Assembly: GCF_000005505.3 (NCBI RefSeq)
Contig: NC_016131.3
Location: 32,851,001 to 32,915,000 of the forward strand
Source of the DNA: Brachypodium distachyon
Taxonomy: Eukaryota > Streptophyta > Magnoliopsida > Poales > Poaceae
Direction: 5' to 3'
Length of the DNA: 64,000 nucleotides
Shown here: positions 34,701 to 45,744 of the stretch, one piece after another
Numbering within the stretch: the stretch's first letter is position 1
Layout: every line of letters starts with the position of its first letter
Notes under the pieces: generated by a model
What the model was told of the DNA's origin: nothing
What the model saw: only the letters and a program-made list of their open reading frames with translations
The model's database searches: none
Made by a program: the position numbers and the translations under genes

Positions 34701-37700
34701 TACTGCCCAACCAGCTGGCCTCGGCACTTGTCACAAACTGCACCATGATGCTCCCAGATCTGGGCCCGCAGACCGATGATGGTTGGGTGGTTTTTGCACT
34801 CAATTTGACCTCCGGAACCTTGCTGAGGATCACAGGATCTAGGTGGAGCAGCTTCCCGCTGGCCGCTGTTGATGAAATCGTGCCACGCCACTGCCCAGTC
34901 CCAGGCCAAAGCCAAAGCCGTACACTGTACCTACAACAGCCACCTGTTTTGCAAGTGCGCGATGATGGCAAGGGCAGGCATATGGAGGCTTACAGCCTGT
35001 TTGGCATCCATCATTTTGAATTCCAAAAACCAACTTGTTTGTTGGCACGGAATTGGCCAAAGGAATTCAATCTCAAATTCCATGGAATCACATTATAACT
35101 AACCCCAATTCCTCTCTAAAAGCCATCATTTCTTTGGAATTGTCTCACTCTACAAATCCATGTGGTAGACAAACATGATTTTTGAACCCGGAATTTAAAT
35201 TCAACCAAATGAAATCCTATCAAAAATTTGATTTTGTTGTAGTAAAATAAAACCCTTATATGGGCCGGGCCGTAAATCCTACGTGGCGACGGCCAAGTCA
35301 ACATTTCGCAAGCGCGAGTCAAGACGCCTACGTGGCGCGGTCAATCCTACGTGGCAAAGGAAGACTAGTCAACGAGTCAAGCCTCTCATGCCATGGTCAA
35401 GGGGTCAAATGAGCTAGAGTAGGGGGCAAGAAAGGTGAGAGGAGGGGGCCCTTAGTCCATGGTGGACCATGGACCAAGCCCTACTTTTCTCACATGGTGC
35501 ACACAAAAGCTATGGACCAAAGGAGCTACTTTTACCATTTTGCCCCCACTTTCCTCTCTCCCTCAAGGGTAGCCATGGTCTTTTGTCATGGACCCCTAGG
35601 CTATAAATACCCCCCCCCCCCATGGGGGCATGTATCACTCACTCTCACTTGAATAAACTCAAGGGGAGAGGGCTAGAGAGCCTCTTTGAGAGGAGCTCTA
35701 GTTTCGGGATCTCGGGAAGCCTCGTTCGGCCCGAGCCCGAAGGAGAGGAATCGGGTTAGAGTCTTAAGGGTATCTCGACCTCGCTACTTGGGAAGCCTCG
35801 TTTGGCCCAAGTACGAGGCGACCCCTTTCGACCTCTCCCTAAGTGATTCGGGGAGCCTCGATCGACCCGAATGCTTTGGCTAACGACCCCCTCGAAGCCT
35901 CTCCTAACATAGGACTAAGTCGCACCCACAGGGTCGACCGAACCTATTCAAAAAATATCGACGTGTCAACTTGTCCAAGTGTACGGCGACCTTCGCTATA
36001 AGGCCGGCGTACACGCCCTACTTTTATATTCGTACTTGTGCCACCGAGCTTTGGCACCCCTTACTCTAACTGTTGTCGAGAGCAACAACAGAATTCATTT
36101 CATTTCTACAGCATGGATGCCAAATGAGCTGTAAGGTTTTTGGATGCGGAGTGCATCCCCTGGGAAACGACACAAGAGCGAGTTTCTACAACCCGGTTTT
36201 CATACATGTGGTCTTCAACGTAGCGACAACCACTGATGTGGTGTGTAATCGACCCAGGTTGTGATTTGCAGTGGTTTTGATTGTAGGAGAGTGTAAAGTG
36301 GAAGTTTTGTAGTTGTACATGTCTTTTGGGACTAGGGCTGGCTAACGAGCCTGCTCGGTTCGTTAAGCTCGGTTCGTTAAGAGCTCGGATCGTTAAGATC
36401 GTTATCGATAACGATCTCAAAACTTGGTTCGGTTTGGTTCAGTTCGTTAAGTGCTCGCGAGCGCTCGTTAAGATCGGTATAAGCTCGTTAATAGAAATAG
36501 TGAAAAAGTCCATTATTTACTGAACTAAAAAATGGCATGATCTATTTTCTTCAAGTATAATCTGATAACAAACAAAATAACAAGCATCTACACTGTGCAT
36601 CAGATCACACGTTCAGGTAAAGATAAGCATACAATTAAGCCATGCATCCAGCCATCCAGGCGCTTTTCCATGCGCATCCGGCTGGGAGCCTGGGACGGAG
36701 CCACGGAGGATGGAGGAAGGAGGGCGGCCGCTTGGAGGTCGGGGATGGGCGGCGGTTGGTGGCCGGCGGCGCAGTGGATAGAGGTAGAGCCAGCCCTCGA
36801 TGAAGCGGTTCCGGAGTGCCGCCGGCTAGTACGAGCAGGGGTAGGGTCCGCTGCGCCTCCAGTTGGTCTCTCCCTCTCGGTCTCAGTTGGGTCTTTCGTT
36901 CTCGTCTTCGGGATCGAGCGTGACGCGACTAGGGATTGACGAGCACTGGCCAGATGGGCCACGAGGCCCGCGAGCACGGCTGGGCCTGGCCTGGGCGAAG
37001 GCTAGCGCAGAGCCTGGCATGTGCGTGACGAGTTCCATAATGAGCCTAACGAGCGCTCCGCGACTCGCTCGTTAAGATCGTTAATGCTAACGATCTCAAA
37101 ATGATGTTCGGTTCGGTTCTTTAACTAACGAACCGAGCCTTTAACGAACCGAGTTTGCGAGCGCTCGTTAAGATTGTTGAACAACGAACATTTTGTCCAG
37201 GCCTATTTGGGACTCCAAGCATGATTTGAGGGGGTGAAATGCACTTCTTCCTAAGTTCGTATTATATTTTTGAAGTTTACTTGGTATTTTTCTATGGTAA
37301 TTCAGATAACTTGCACTTCCCCAAATGAGATGGAGCTTATTGCCATGGCAAACACACTGTCTGCTCCAGGGAGATATAATTTTGTGAAACTTGAGCAGTG
37401 CAACAACAAAACGGAAGCTGTAGATTATTTGTTTAAAATGCTCAGCCCAGCAATGTTTTTTCTTCTTGAAAAAGGCATCAAGCTTCTTCTTGTGACACTG
37501 GGCTCGAACGGGGTTTTCATATGCTGCAAAGAGCATGTTAACTTCATGAAGGGTGAGCAAAAGTGTAAAATGACACCTTACTCAGCGCAGCTACTTGGAA
37601 AATTGGAGGGATGTTCTCCATTCAGCATGCCTGTTAATTTATCTAGAGAAGGTTCTTCCAGAACTTGTGTTTTTCATTTACCTGCAATATCTGCCTCAGT

Positions 37701-38274
37701 GGTTAGCCTCACAGGAGCGGGTGATTGTTTGGTTGGTGGAGTCCTTTCATCTCTATGTGGAGGCTTGGATATTATGCAGAGTGTTGCAGTTGGGATTGCT
37801 ATAGCAAAGGCATCCGTTGAATCTGAAGCTAACATACCTGACAATTTTTGTGGTGCAAGCATTGCAGGTCTGTCACATAAATACTACTTTCTTTGTTTCT
37901 TTGGATTAGTAATTGATTTGTTGAAGTGTATTCATGATTGATATTTAGTTTCATAAATAATGAGGTTATATCTTGTCCACTGTGTAAACATCATTTGGAG
38001 CGACAGGAGCTTGAAATTCAACCCTTGTCCTGAATTGAAGTGTGTTTATGAGAGTGACAGACTGACAGTGGGATCTTAGTGTTGATGGTGTCAAATTTAG
38101 TTCTCTGTAGTAGGTGCTATACCATTGTATTATGTGGCCTTCCTGGATAACATTCCTACGCTCTCTTGTTATCTTCTTTTCATTCTCTATTTTAGAAAAC
38201 TTATTACCTGTTTCTTTTGTCCAGACGAGGCAAGACGGACATTGCTATCTGCTAAACAGATCTGGTGCCAATGA
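28739..38274 (+). CDS. PUKI: Pseudouridine kinase (PfkB family), predicted peroxisomal
   Basis: Phosphorylates pseudouridine to its 5'-monophosphate, the first step of pseudouridine breakdown, which in Arabidopsis takes place in peroxisomes. Exons: 28739-28828, 28937-29053, 30255-30357, 30484-30531, 32886-32983, 33076-33190, 33853-33935, 37306-37867 and 38225-38274; all are GT-AG and in phase, giving 421 residues. Residues 12-20 (RLESIRRHL) fit the PTS2 peroxisomal signal. IIGGMVLDIYA starts the PfkB fold, YIGGGVARNIAE is PfkB signature 1, and LTGAGDCLVGG (GAGD 355-358) is signature 2 with the catalytic Asp358. The C-terminus (IWCQ) is not a PTS1. Introns 4 (2.35 kb) and 7 (3.37 kb) are swollen by transposons, but no exon is damaged. 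It could be another PfkB kinase; the plant PUKI pattern fits best. Confidence 0.82.
31393..31596 (+). repeat. 5' LTR of the deleted copia element (204 bp)
   Basis: Starts TGTTAGGCAACCGAATGCAG and ends TTTGCA directly before the primer-binding site. Compared with the 3' LTR it has an extra block around 31480-31530 and scattered substitutions, so the copy is not recent. Confidence 0.8.
32639..32817 (+). repeat. 3' LTR of the deleted copia element (179 bp)
   Basis: Starts TGTAGGCAACCGAATGCAG and ends AACTTACA; colinear with the 5' LTR apart from small deletions. Confidence 0.8.
34993..36131. mobile_element. MITE in PUKI intron 7, split by a solo LTR
   Basis: Inverted ends CAGCCTGTTTGGCATCCAT (34993) and ATGGATGCCAAATGAGCTG (ending 36131) match at most positions. 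Removing the LTR at 35235-36090 leaves about 280 bp, a normal MITE size. Three bases outside are TTA and TAA, compatible with the Tourist TWA target but not identical. The interior is AT-rich without coding capacity. Confidence 0.6.
35235..36090 (+). repeat. Solo LTR (856 bp) nested in the MITE
   Basis: Begins TGTTGTAG and ends GCAACAACA, giving the inverted hexamer TGTTGT/ACAACA. The flanks GATTT (35230-35234) and GAATT (36091-36095) are a likely five-base duplication with one change. Inside are a TATA box (GGCTATAAATACC, about 35600) after a promoter-like region and a repeated GGGAAGCCTCGTTCGGCCCGAG-type unit at about 35716, 35789 and 35850. With no internal domain it most likely arose by LTR-LTR recombination. 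The superfamily is probably gypsy. Confidence 0.65.
36333..37205. mobile_element. Non-autonomous hAT element in PUKI intron 7, 873 bp
   Basis: Ends TAGGGCTGG and (inverted) TAGGCCTGG are flanked by a perfect eight-base duplication TTTGGGAC (36325-36332 and 37206-37213), the hAT signature. Subterminal zones are packed with GTTCGTTAAG and CTCGTTAAGATCGTTA repeats on both sides, likely transposase-binding motifs. The middle (36640-36970) is GC-rich with no transposase frame. Confidence 0.8.
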
Positions 38275-38829
38275 AGAATCGAGGATGGCATCAATCATTT
38301 TGGTCCTATTTATTTGAGTCTCTAGCAGAGAGAAAATTTCCTGTCAGAGTGCATTTTTTCTTGTTATGAATGGATGGATAATTGGATGTGCCCTAGACTA
38401 ACAATGTTGTGCCACAAATGTGCCTGTGAAAAAGATGTGATTGTGATCGTTTGTTTCCTGGAGCTGCGTTGTTCAGATGGACCCACGGTTGTGTTTCCAC
38501 TTGTTCGTTCTGAATTCTGATCCATGCCTATGTTGAAGTGGTTTTCTCTAGCGCGCCGTTTGAAGGATCGTCAAGTCCCTCTTCCATTCAGCTCATGGAA
38601 ATCGATCAGATCTGCATGGAGATAGGAGAACTAGTGTGTTGATCGTCCAGACCGTCCTGTAACCCCAACAAACAACCCTGAGCTCCTCATCCATCTACCT
38701 GACTGAAGACCATGCAGCCAAGATCACCGACACCGAATTCTGGAAGGATGACAAAGAAGCAGCATCAATGCAAACCATGGATCAAGAAACCATGGCCTGA
38801 TCCTAACAACCCCGATGCGCGAGCGAGAT

Positions 38830-41446
38830 CGAGTGCCTCCCCTCCCTCTCCGCGCCTCTGGCCACTCCGGCCGGGGCGGCCACCTCACCTCGGCCTCGCC
38901 GCCTGCCCAGCATGTGCTCCGGACTCCGCGCGCCCACGGCCTCCCCTGGATCTGGTGGCTCTGACGCTGCTCAACCCCCCACCCCCCTCCTTTAGATCCA
39001 ACGGTCCGTCATGCCTTGCCGTCCATGGCACCCGTTCGTCAACGCTCTCCGGGTCCTACACTGAGGTTGTTGCGGCCGGCGGTCCTTCAACTGCCCCGGC
39101 ATGCCTCGGGAAGGCGCGGTCCGCCCCCTCCTCGCCACGCTACGCCCTGCGGCCCGTGAAGCGCCCAAGGCTGTCGTCCAAGGTTGTTGGCTCTCTGCCT
39201 TCCCTTTCTGGGCAACAACAGGACGTTCCGGGCAATTCCTGGACTGTGGTTCGCTCGAGGCGCCACTCTCCCCCCGTTCCGGCTTGTCGGCGTCCCATGC
39301 TCCACCAGCCCAGCCCGGCTCGCGCTGCCTTCTTAAGGCGCTTCAGAGGGCGCTGCTTCCGCTGCCTAAGCAAAGACCACTGCCGCAAGGACTGCAGGGA
39401 GCCGCCGTGCTGCATTGAGTGCTGGGCGTGGGGACACCTGGCCTCCGAATCCTCACGCTGCAAGGCCGCCCGAGCCAAGGCCACTGCCTCGGTCTCCGAC
39501 GGGCTACGTCCGCCCATCGCACAGCCCTGCTCCGCCGCCGCCCTCTGCCGACATGCTTAGCCGAGCCATCACGCTCCCGGCGCCGCGCCGCTCGAGGGCG
39601 AGTCACTCCATCGTCATGGCGTCGCGCTCCATTGAGCGTCAGATCGACACACTGCGCAGCCATGGCGTGTTGGTCAAGGCCGTCGACCGGTACCACGCGG
39701 CCAGCCCGATCCTCGTCGGTCGGGCGCTGGAGAGCGCCCTGCGCATCCCGTCTCACTGCCTGCGCGTCACCAGCCACATGCCCGAGGATTTCTTCGTGCA
39801 CTTCGACGACACCGGCCACCGCGACCGCACCATTGGTCTCGTCCGCATCATCATCGACGGTGCCCCCTTCGTCCTGCAGCCCTGGTGTGAAGCTGCGCAC
39901 GGTACGCTCCAGACCTACACCTTGCACGTGCGCGTCTGCATGGAGAAGATGCCTTTGCATCTGTGGTCCAGCGAGGGGGCCGAGTCCGTTCTTGGCAGGG
40001 ACGTGATCGTGGATCACCTCGACAGCCGCACCTTCGCCAGGGACAACACCAAGCTCTTCAGTTGCTGGGTCTAGTGTTGGAGCCTCGACCGCATCCCCAG
40101 CGTCCACGAGTTCACCGTCTTTCGCGCGGGCGCCGGGTGGGTGGAGGAGATGAACGGCTACTCTCCACCGCGCTGGGAGGTTGCCCCGCCACCGGAGGGG
40201 CTTCGTTTCCGATCCCTCATTCACATCGACCAGGCGGAGGACTGGACTGTGCATGAGGTGCGCACGCCCTCCTCGGGCCAGAGCGGCATACCCTCCTCGA
40301 GCTCTGACGAGGCGCCGCCGCTTCCCGCCGTCTATACTCCTGGTTCTTCGACGTCCAGGACGGCGACCAGCCGCCCTCGGGTGTGGGGCGCGACATGTGG
40401 AGGCCTGCCGCGGCATCCCAGCACCGTACAGACGCGACGACACCGGGGATGATGCGGACCGCTCCCGCTGCGCCAGGCGCGACACAACACTCGCCCGCGA
40501 CTCCACCAGCCACCGCGCGGCTGCACCTGCGCCCGGCAACGGCGGTGAACGACATCGGAGCCGCATGCCAACGAGTCGTCACCGAGCCACCTCCGTGCCT
40601 GCCTCTCCGCCCGCGGCTGCAGGCCGGGCCGGGGAGATCCTGCCACCACCACCTCCGCTCCCGCTTCATGGCCCCCTCCCACAGCGCCTCTGCTCTCCGG
40701 TGGCGAAGGAACTCTGTGCCCCGGTTGTTGAGATCACCGCCCTAGCCATCATGCCCTCGTCGCGGATCAGCCGCTCCTCCGAATCCAGCGAGGATCCTCT
40801 GGCTGAGCTCATGGCGTCTGAGCAGCGTGAGGATCTCTGCTGGCCGTTGCAGAACGTCGACCCGATGGCGTTTGAGCTTGATGCCATCTGCGCCACCGCC
40901 ATCGCTTCGCTGATCACGTTCCCACAGGGCTTTGACCTCTCTGTTGCAGGTGTTGGACACAGGGCTACCTTCTGGCCGTCTCCGCTGGGGCTGGTCTCGC
41001 CCCTGCTCGCCCCGCCTGGCGACTCGGCACTCGACGGCATCACCGACCAAGTGGAGCAGGTCACCATCAACGAGCAGGCCGGTGTGGTGCGCTCCCTCTT
41101 CACTGCCCCACCACCCTCGGTGCTGGGACCCACGCCTGCACCTTCACCCCGTTCGACGGCCCCGGCTATTGTTGCCCCCCGACGTAGTGCGCGGCAGGCC
41201 GGGAAGATCTCCACCATGCCGGTGGCCCAACGCGCCACGCTTCGCCTAGCCAAGGAGTTGGGCGTCATCGACCAAGAGGAGCAGCGGGCCGACATCGCCG
41301 CCACCGACCTAACTCAGCGCCTCAAGGACCCTCTCAGCGAGGTTGACGTGGACGGCCTCGCAATCATGACCAGGCTTGATCGCGAGACACTTCTTCGCGC
41401 CGCCACGCAGGCATCGTCCACTAGAGCCGCCACTCCGGCACATTAG
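38830..41446 (+). pseudogene. LINE-1 ORF1 (RNA-binding, zinc-knuckle protein), broken
   Basis: A proline/arginine-rich N-terminus is followed by a CCHC knuckle CFRCLSKDHCRKDC (about 39355) and a second partial one, CIECWAWGHLA. The conserved ORF1 domain of plant LINEs follows (IERQIDTLRSHGV..DFFVHFDDTGHRD..PLHLWS..GRDVIVDHLD), then a long proline-rich linker and an acidic/alanine-rich tail ending at 41446. Frames change near 39540 and again about 40180-40450; TAG at 40072-40074 interrupts. The product binds the LINE RNA; this copy could not make it whole. Confidence 0.7.
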
Positions 41447-41647
41447 TTCCTATGTCTTTGCAGCTCTGCTTAGTTCGGCGCCGGCTGGCCCTATGCCAGT
41501 TGTTTGTTCGTGTTGTGTGGTTTGGGAGACGGATGTTAGGCGGTAACGCATCTTGGGGCCGTCTCCTCCCCCTGTATGGCCGGTTTGTGTTTTTCAATTC
41601 AACAATTGTACGTCGCCGTCACCTTTGGAGTTCTTCTTTGTGTCCCA

Positions 41648-44600
41648 ATGAGTGAAGCTCTTTGCCCCATTCTCTGCTGGAACGTTCGAGGGCTGAACAA
41701 CGTTGCTCATCGGGCGGCCGTCTGCGAGCTTGCCATGGCGGCTAAGGCCGCGATTTTGTGTCTCCAAGAATCAAAGCTAGCCTCCATCGATGAGCTTGTG
41801 GCTTGCGAGACGGCTGGGCCATCTCGGCGCTCCCGTCTCTTCCTTCCGGCTGACGCCACATGTGGTGGAGTGGCCATCTTCTGGGACTACGAGATCGTGT
41901 CCATCTCCAGCCCTCGGCTCGGCCAGTTCTCCCTTTCCGCCATCGTCACCATCTTGCGCTCCGGGCTTGCGTTCAACATCTCCACCGTGTACGGCCCTGT
42001 GGACGACTGCTCAAACCCACCTTCCTGCAAGAGATGAGAGGCCTCGCGCCACGTCAGGGAGAGCCGTGGCTCATCGTCGGAGATTTCAATCTCATCTATG
42101 AAGCTAGGGATAAGAACAACCTCAATCTTTGTCGGCGTCTCATGGGTCAGTTCCGTGCTGCGATTGATTATGCCGAGAGCTTCGAGCTCCGCTGCTCCAA
42201 CCGGCGCTTCTCCTGGAGCAACGAAAGGGAGCACCCCACCCTTGTCAAGCTCGACCGCATTTTTTGCAACGCGTCCTGGGACGCCCTGTTCTCGCCCTAC
42301 GCCGTACAAGCCCTCTCCACCGCGCACTTGGACCACTGTCCGCTTCTCCTCGCCGGCTTCAGCATGCCGCCACGCAAGGCGCGGTTCCGTTTCGAGAACT
42401 TCTGGCTGCGGCACCCTGGTTTCGCTGAGACGGTCGCGACGGCTTGGCAGGACGAGGTGGCTTTGACCAATCCTTTGCGTAGGTTGCACGTCAAGCTCGG
42501 GCGCACTGGTCGCGCCCTTCGTCCCTGGAGCCGAGGGATGTTCAGCGACACGCGTTTCTAGCTACATCTTGCGCTTGAAATCGTCTTCCGTCTGGACACC
42601 GCTCAGGAGGAACGTGTCCTGTCACCACCGGAGTTCCTTCTCCGTCGTGCCCTAAAGCCCAGAATCCTTGGCCTGGCCGCCGTCGAGCGGGCGCGTCGCC
42701 GGCAGGCCTCCCGTCAGCTCTGGCTCCAGGAGGGGGACGCCAACACATGTTTCTTTCACATCAAGATCAATGCTCGACGACGCAAGAAATTTCTTCACCA
42801 GGTCTCTACCGACACCGGCATTCACGTGGCGCACGACGACAAGGCCCGTGCCTTCTGCAACACTTCTCAAATGTTCTCGGCTCCGCTGCACCTCGTGCCC
42901 GCACCCTTCTCTGGGACTCGCTGGACATGCCTGTACTTCCCCGTGCTGGGCTGGATAACCCGTTCACCCTCGACGAGATTTGGGCCGCCGTCCAAGCCTC
43001 GCCGGCCGAGAAGGCGCCGGGCCCCGACGGCTTCACCGGCGTCTTCTTCCACTCCTTCTGGGACATCATCAAGCTGGACCTCCTCGCCGCCTTCAACCAC
43101 GCGTTCTTCATCGCCGGCGGCAATTTCACCGCCCTAAACTCGGCCTTCATCGTGTTACTGCCCAAGAAAGCCTGCGCCACTTCTGTGCACGATCTGCGGC
43201 CTATTAGCTTGCTTCACTCCTTTGCTAAGCTCTTCTCCAAGGTGCTCGCTCGCCACCTTACGCCGCACATGGGGGAGCTCATTTCGCCCGCTCAGAGCGC
43301 CTTCCTCAAGTCCAGGTGCATTCACGATAACTTTCTGTTTGTTCGGGATGCGGCCCGCACTCTCCATCGACGCAAGAAACCCACGCTCCTGATCAAGATT
43401 GACTTTGCCAAAGCCTTTGACTCCGTCTCCTGGGACTACATGCTTGAGCTTCTGCATCGCCTCGGCTTCCCGACTCGCTGGCGCGATTGGATTTCCCTTC
43501 TCCTCTCGACCGCCTCCTCCTCAGTGCTTCTCAATGGCTCACCCGGCGAGCCCATTGTTCATCAGCGTGGACTGCGGCAGGGGGATCCTTTGTCCCCATT
43601 GTTGTTCATCCTTGCCATCGACCCCCTGTAGTGTGTTCTGCAGCGGGCCACGGAGTTGGATGGACTCTCGCCGCTGCCCATCCGCGAGGCAGCGCTTCGT
43701 ACCAGCCTCTATGCCGACGACGCCATTGTGTTCTTCAACCCGGCTCGGCAGGACGTGCAGCTCCTCCTTTTGATCCTCGAGGAGCTCGGGCTCGCAACCG
43801 GCCTGCGCATCAATGTCAACAAATGCGAGGTCGCCAGCATCCACTGTGACGACATTGACCTTGCCGACGTGCTGGCCAACTTCGCAGGGACTAGGGTTCA
43901 CTTTCCCATTCGCTACCTTGGGCTGCCCCTGACCCTTGGTCGCCTGAAAATGGTCCACCTTCAGCACATTCTTGATCGGGCCCGCGCTCGGCTCACGGGC
44001 TGGCGCGGCAAGTGGATTAACGCTGGCGTCCGCAAGGCTCTCACTTCCTTCGTGCTCAGCGCCCTCCCGGTCTACGCCATGACGGAGATGAAACTGCCCA
44101 AGGCCTTCCTCGCGTCCCTCGACAAGATCCGTCGCCGCTTCGTTTGGGGCGTGGAAGAGAACGACATTGCGGGCGGCAAATGCAAAATTCATTGGGCCAG
44201 GGTCTGCTCGCCGACCGCCATGGGGGGCTGGGGCTCCCCAACCTCGACGCTTTCGGCCGTGCGCTTCGTCTCTGTTGGTTATGACTCGAGTGGACTGCGC
44301 CGGACCGCCCTTGGGTGGGCACCCGCACGCCTTGCGATGCTACGGATCGGGATCTCTTCGCCGTTGCCACTCGCGTCTACATCGGCGACGGCACGACGGC
44401 CTCTTTCTGGCACTCTAGCTGGAGCCACGGTCGGCCTCTGCACGCGGCATACTCGCTCCTCTTCGCTTGCTCCCGAAGGAAAGGGCGGTCTGTCGCCCAG
44501 GCTCTTGACGACAATCGCTGGGTCCTTGATCTACGCCCTGACCGCTCCATGCCGCTGCTTCTCGAGTTCGTTCATGCCTGGAGGGAGATCCGCCATGCCA

Positions 44601-45187
44601 ACATCTGTTGGACCCTGACCAATAGTGGGCAATACTCCGAGCGATTCGCCTACCTTCTCCACTTCATCGGTCGCACCAACTCCGACTTGTTGCAGACGGT
44701 CTGGTGCGCCTGGGCTCCCCCCAAGCACCGTTTCTTCGCGTGGCTCCTTCTCCAGGATCGCCTTTGGTGCGCCGATCGGCTACAACGGAGAGGCTGGCCA
44801 AACGAGTATTTCTGCCCACTTTGCCGACGCAACCTCGAGACCGCCCACCATTTGTTCGTCGCATGCCCTTTCACCACCCGCCTGTGGCTCGAGGCAGCGC
44901 TGTGGCCTAACTGCCAGGGAGTGGCGGCGGCCCTGCAGTCCGTCATGGTTTCGGTGTCTGATTTCCAGGAATCCCTGATGCTCGAGACTGACACCAGGCA
45001 CCGTCATGGCATGGGCTCACTCTTCATCCTCATATGCAGCTTCGTTTGGCGCGAAAGGAACGAAAGGATCTTCCGGGACAAGGAAACCTCCTTGCGTCAA
45101 ATCATCAATTTCATTAGGGACGAGGCCCAGGCTTGGGCTTTTGCCGGCGCCAAAGCTCTTAGAAGATTGTTGTGGGAACCACCTTGA
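41648..45187 (+). pseudogene. LINE-1 ORF2 (endonuclease, reverse transcriptase), broken
   Basis: Starts at ATG 41648 (MSEALCPILCWNVRGLN). Endonuclease marks: CWNVRGLN, LCLQESKL, VGDFNLI and LDHCPLL. RT marks: PGPDGFTG, LRPISLLHSFAKL, LLIKIDFAKAFDSV, LRQGDPLSPLLF and the catalytic YADDAIVFF (about 43710). The end has the zf-RVT zinc domain (CPLCRRNLETAHHLFVAC, about 44815). Damage: frameshifts near 42010, 42850 and 44222, and stops TAG 42559, TAG 43629 and TGA at about 44278. All catalytic motifs survive but not in one frame. It makes cDNA at nicked target DNA in intact relatives. Confidence 0.85.
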
Positions 45188-45607
45188 GTGTTGTTTTTAA
45201 GCTGTTTTAGTTAGTTCTTCTTTCTTTTCTTTTAATCCTTGTCTGCTTCGGCAGTCTGTAACTATATTCTCGCTGCTAATATAATTGAAAGCCAGCACTT
45301 GCTAGACCTTTCGAAAAAAAGAAACCATGGCCTTCTCTTCTTGTCCTCTGGCCTTCGAGCTATTTGAACGGCAGGAAGCCGCCCATTGATATGGCTGACC
45401 CAACGCTCAGTGCTTCATCGTCTGTGCTCGATGAAGACATAGCAGCACTTTGTGATATCGTGAGACTCTGCATAAACAATGAGACGGAGAAGAGACCAAC
45501 CATCGGCGAGGTTGCGAGGTTGATGAAAGGTGTCAATATAATTTCCCGGAGTAAGCGCTATAGCTTGTTTCCAATACTCAACAGCTTGATCAAACCAAGC
45601 TTCTGCA

Positions 45608-45728
45608 ATACATTTGTTTCTTCTATTTGGTTTGCGTATTTACAATGGTCTATTCTCCTCGGTCGGAATAGGCAGTTCCTTCCCCTAGAACCGTAAATAC
45701 ACAAACCAAATAGAAGAAACAAATGTAT
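45608..45728. repeat. 36-base inverted repeat beside LINE-2
   Basis: Arms 45608-45643 and 45693-45728 are inverse complements at 35 of 36 positions with a 49-base loop. TATTCTCCTCGG also occurs as a direct repeat, in the loop (about 45651) and just across the LINE-2 5' junction (45741). The near-perfect match means the structure is young. Confidence 0.75.
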
Positions 45729-45744
45729 ATACGCATAGGATATT

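Larger units (their letters stand above)
38799..45318 (+). mobile_element. LINE-1 (L1-type LINE, near full length)
   Basis: About 6.5 kb ending in a short A-run (45314-45320). The 15-base duplication AAGAAACCATGGCCT is found at 38784-38798 and 45319-45333; the last As overlap the tail. It carries ORF1 with a zinc knuckle and ORF2 with endonuclease, RT and a zf-RVT C-terminal domain, all with frame damage. The host site is the kinase relic. Size and intact 5' ORF1 suggest little or no 5' truncation. Confidence 0.9.

Noticed and set aside
34292..35102. Several frames of 60-120 codons in PUKI intron 7
   Set aside because: They overlap on both strands inside an intron and show no conserved domain; probably old repeat sequence.
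36595..36977. GC-rich frames of 114-125 codons within the hAT element
   Set aside because: No transposase motif and open on both strands; more likely captured or chance sequence.
28739..38274. PUKI as a pseudogene because of four transposon insertions
   Set aside because: All nine exons keep GT-AG borders, phases add up, both PfkB signatures are intact and the insertions lie only in introns.
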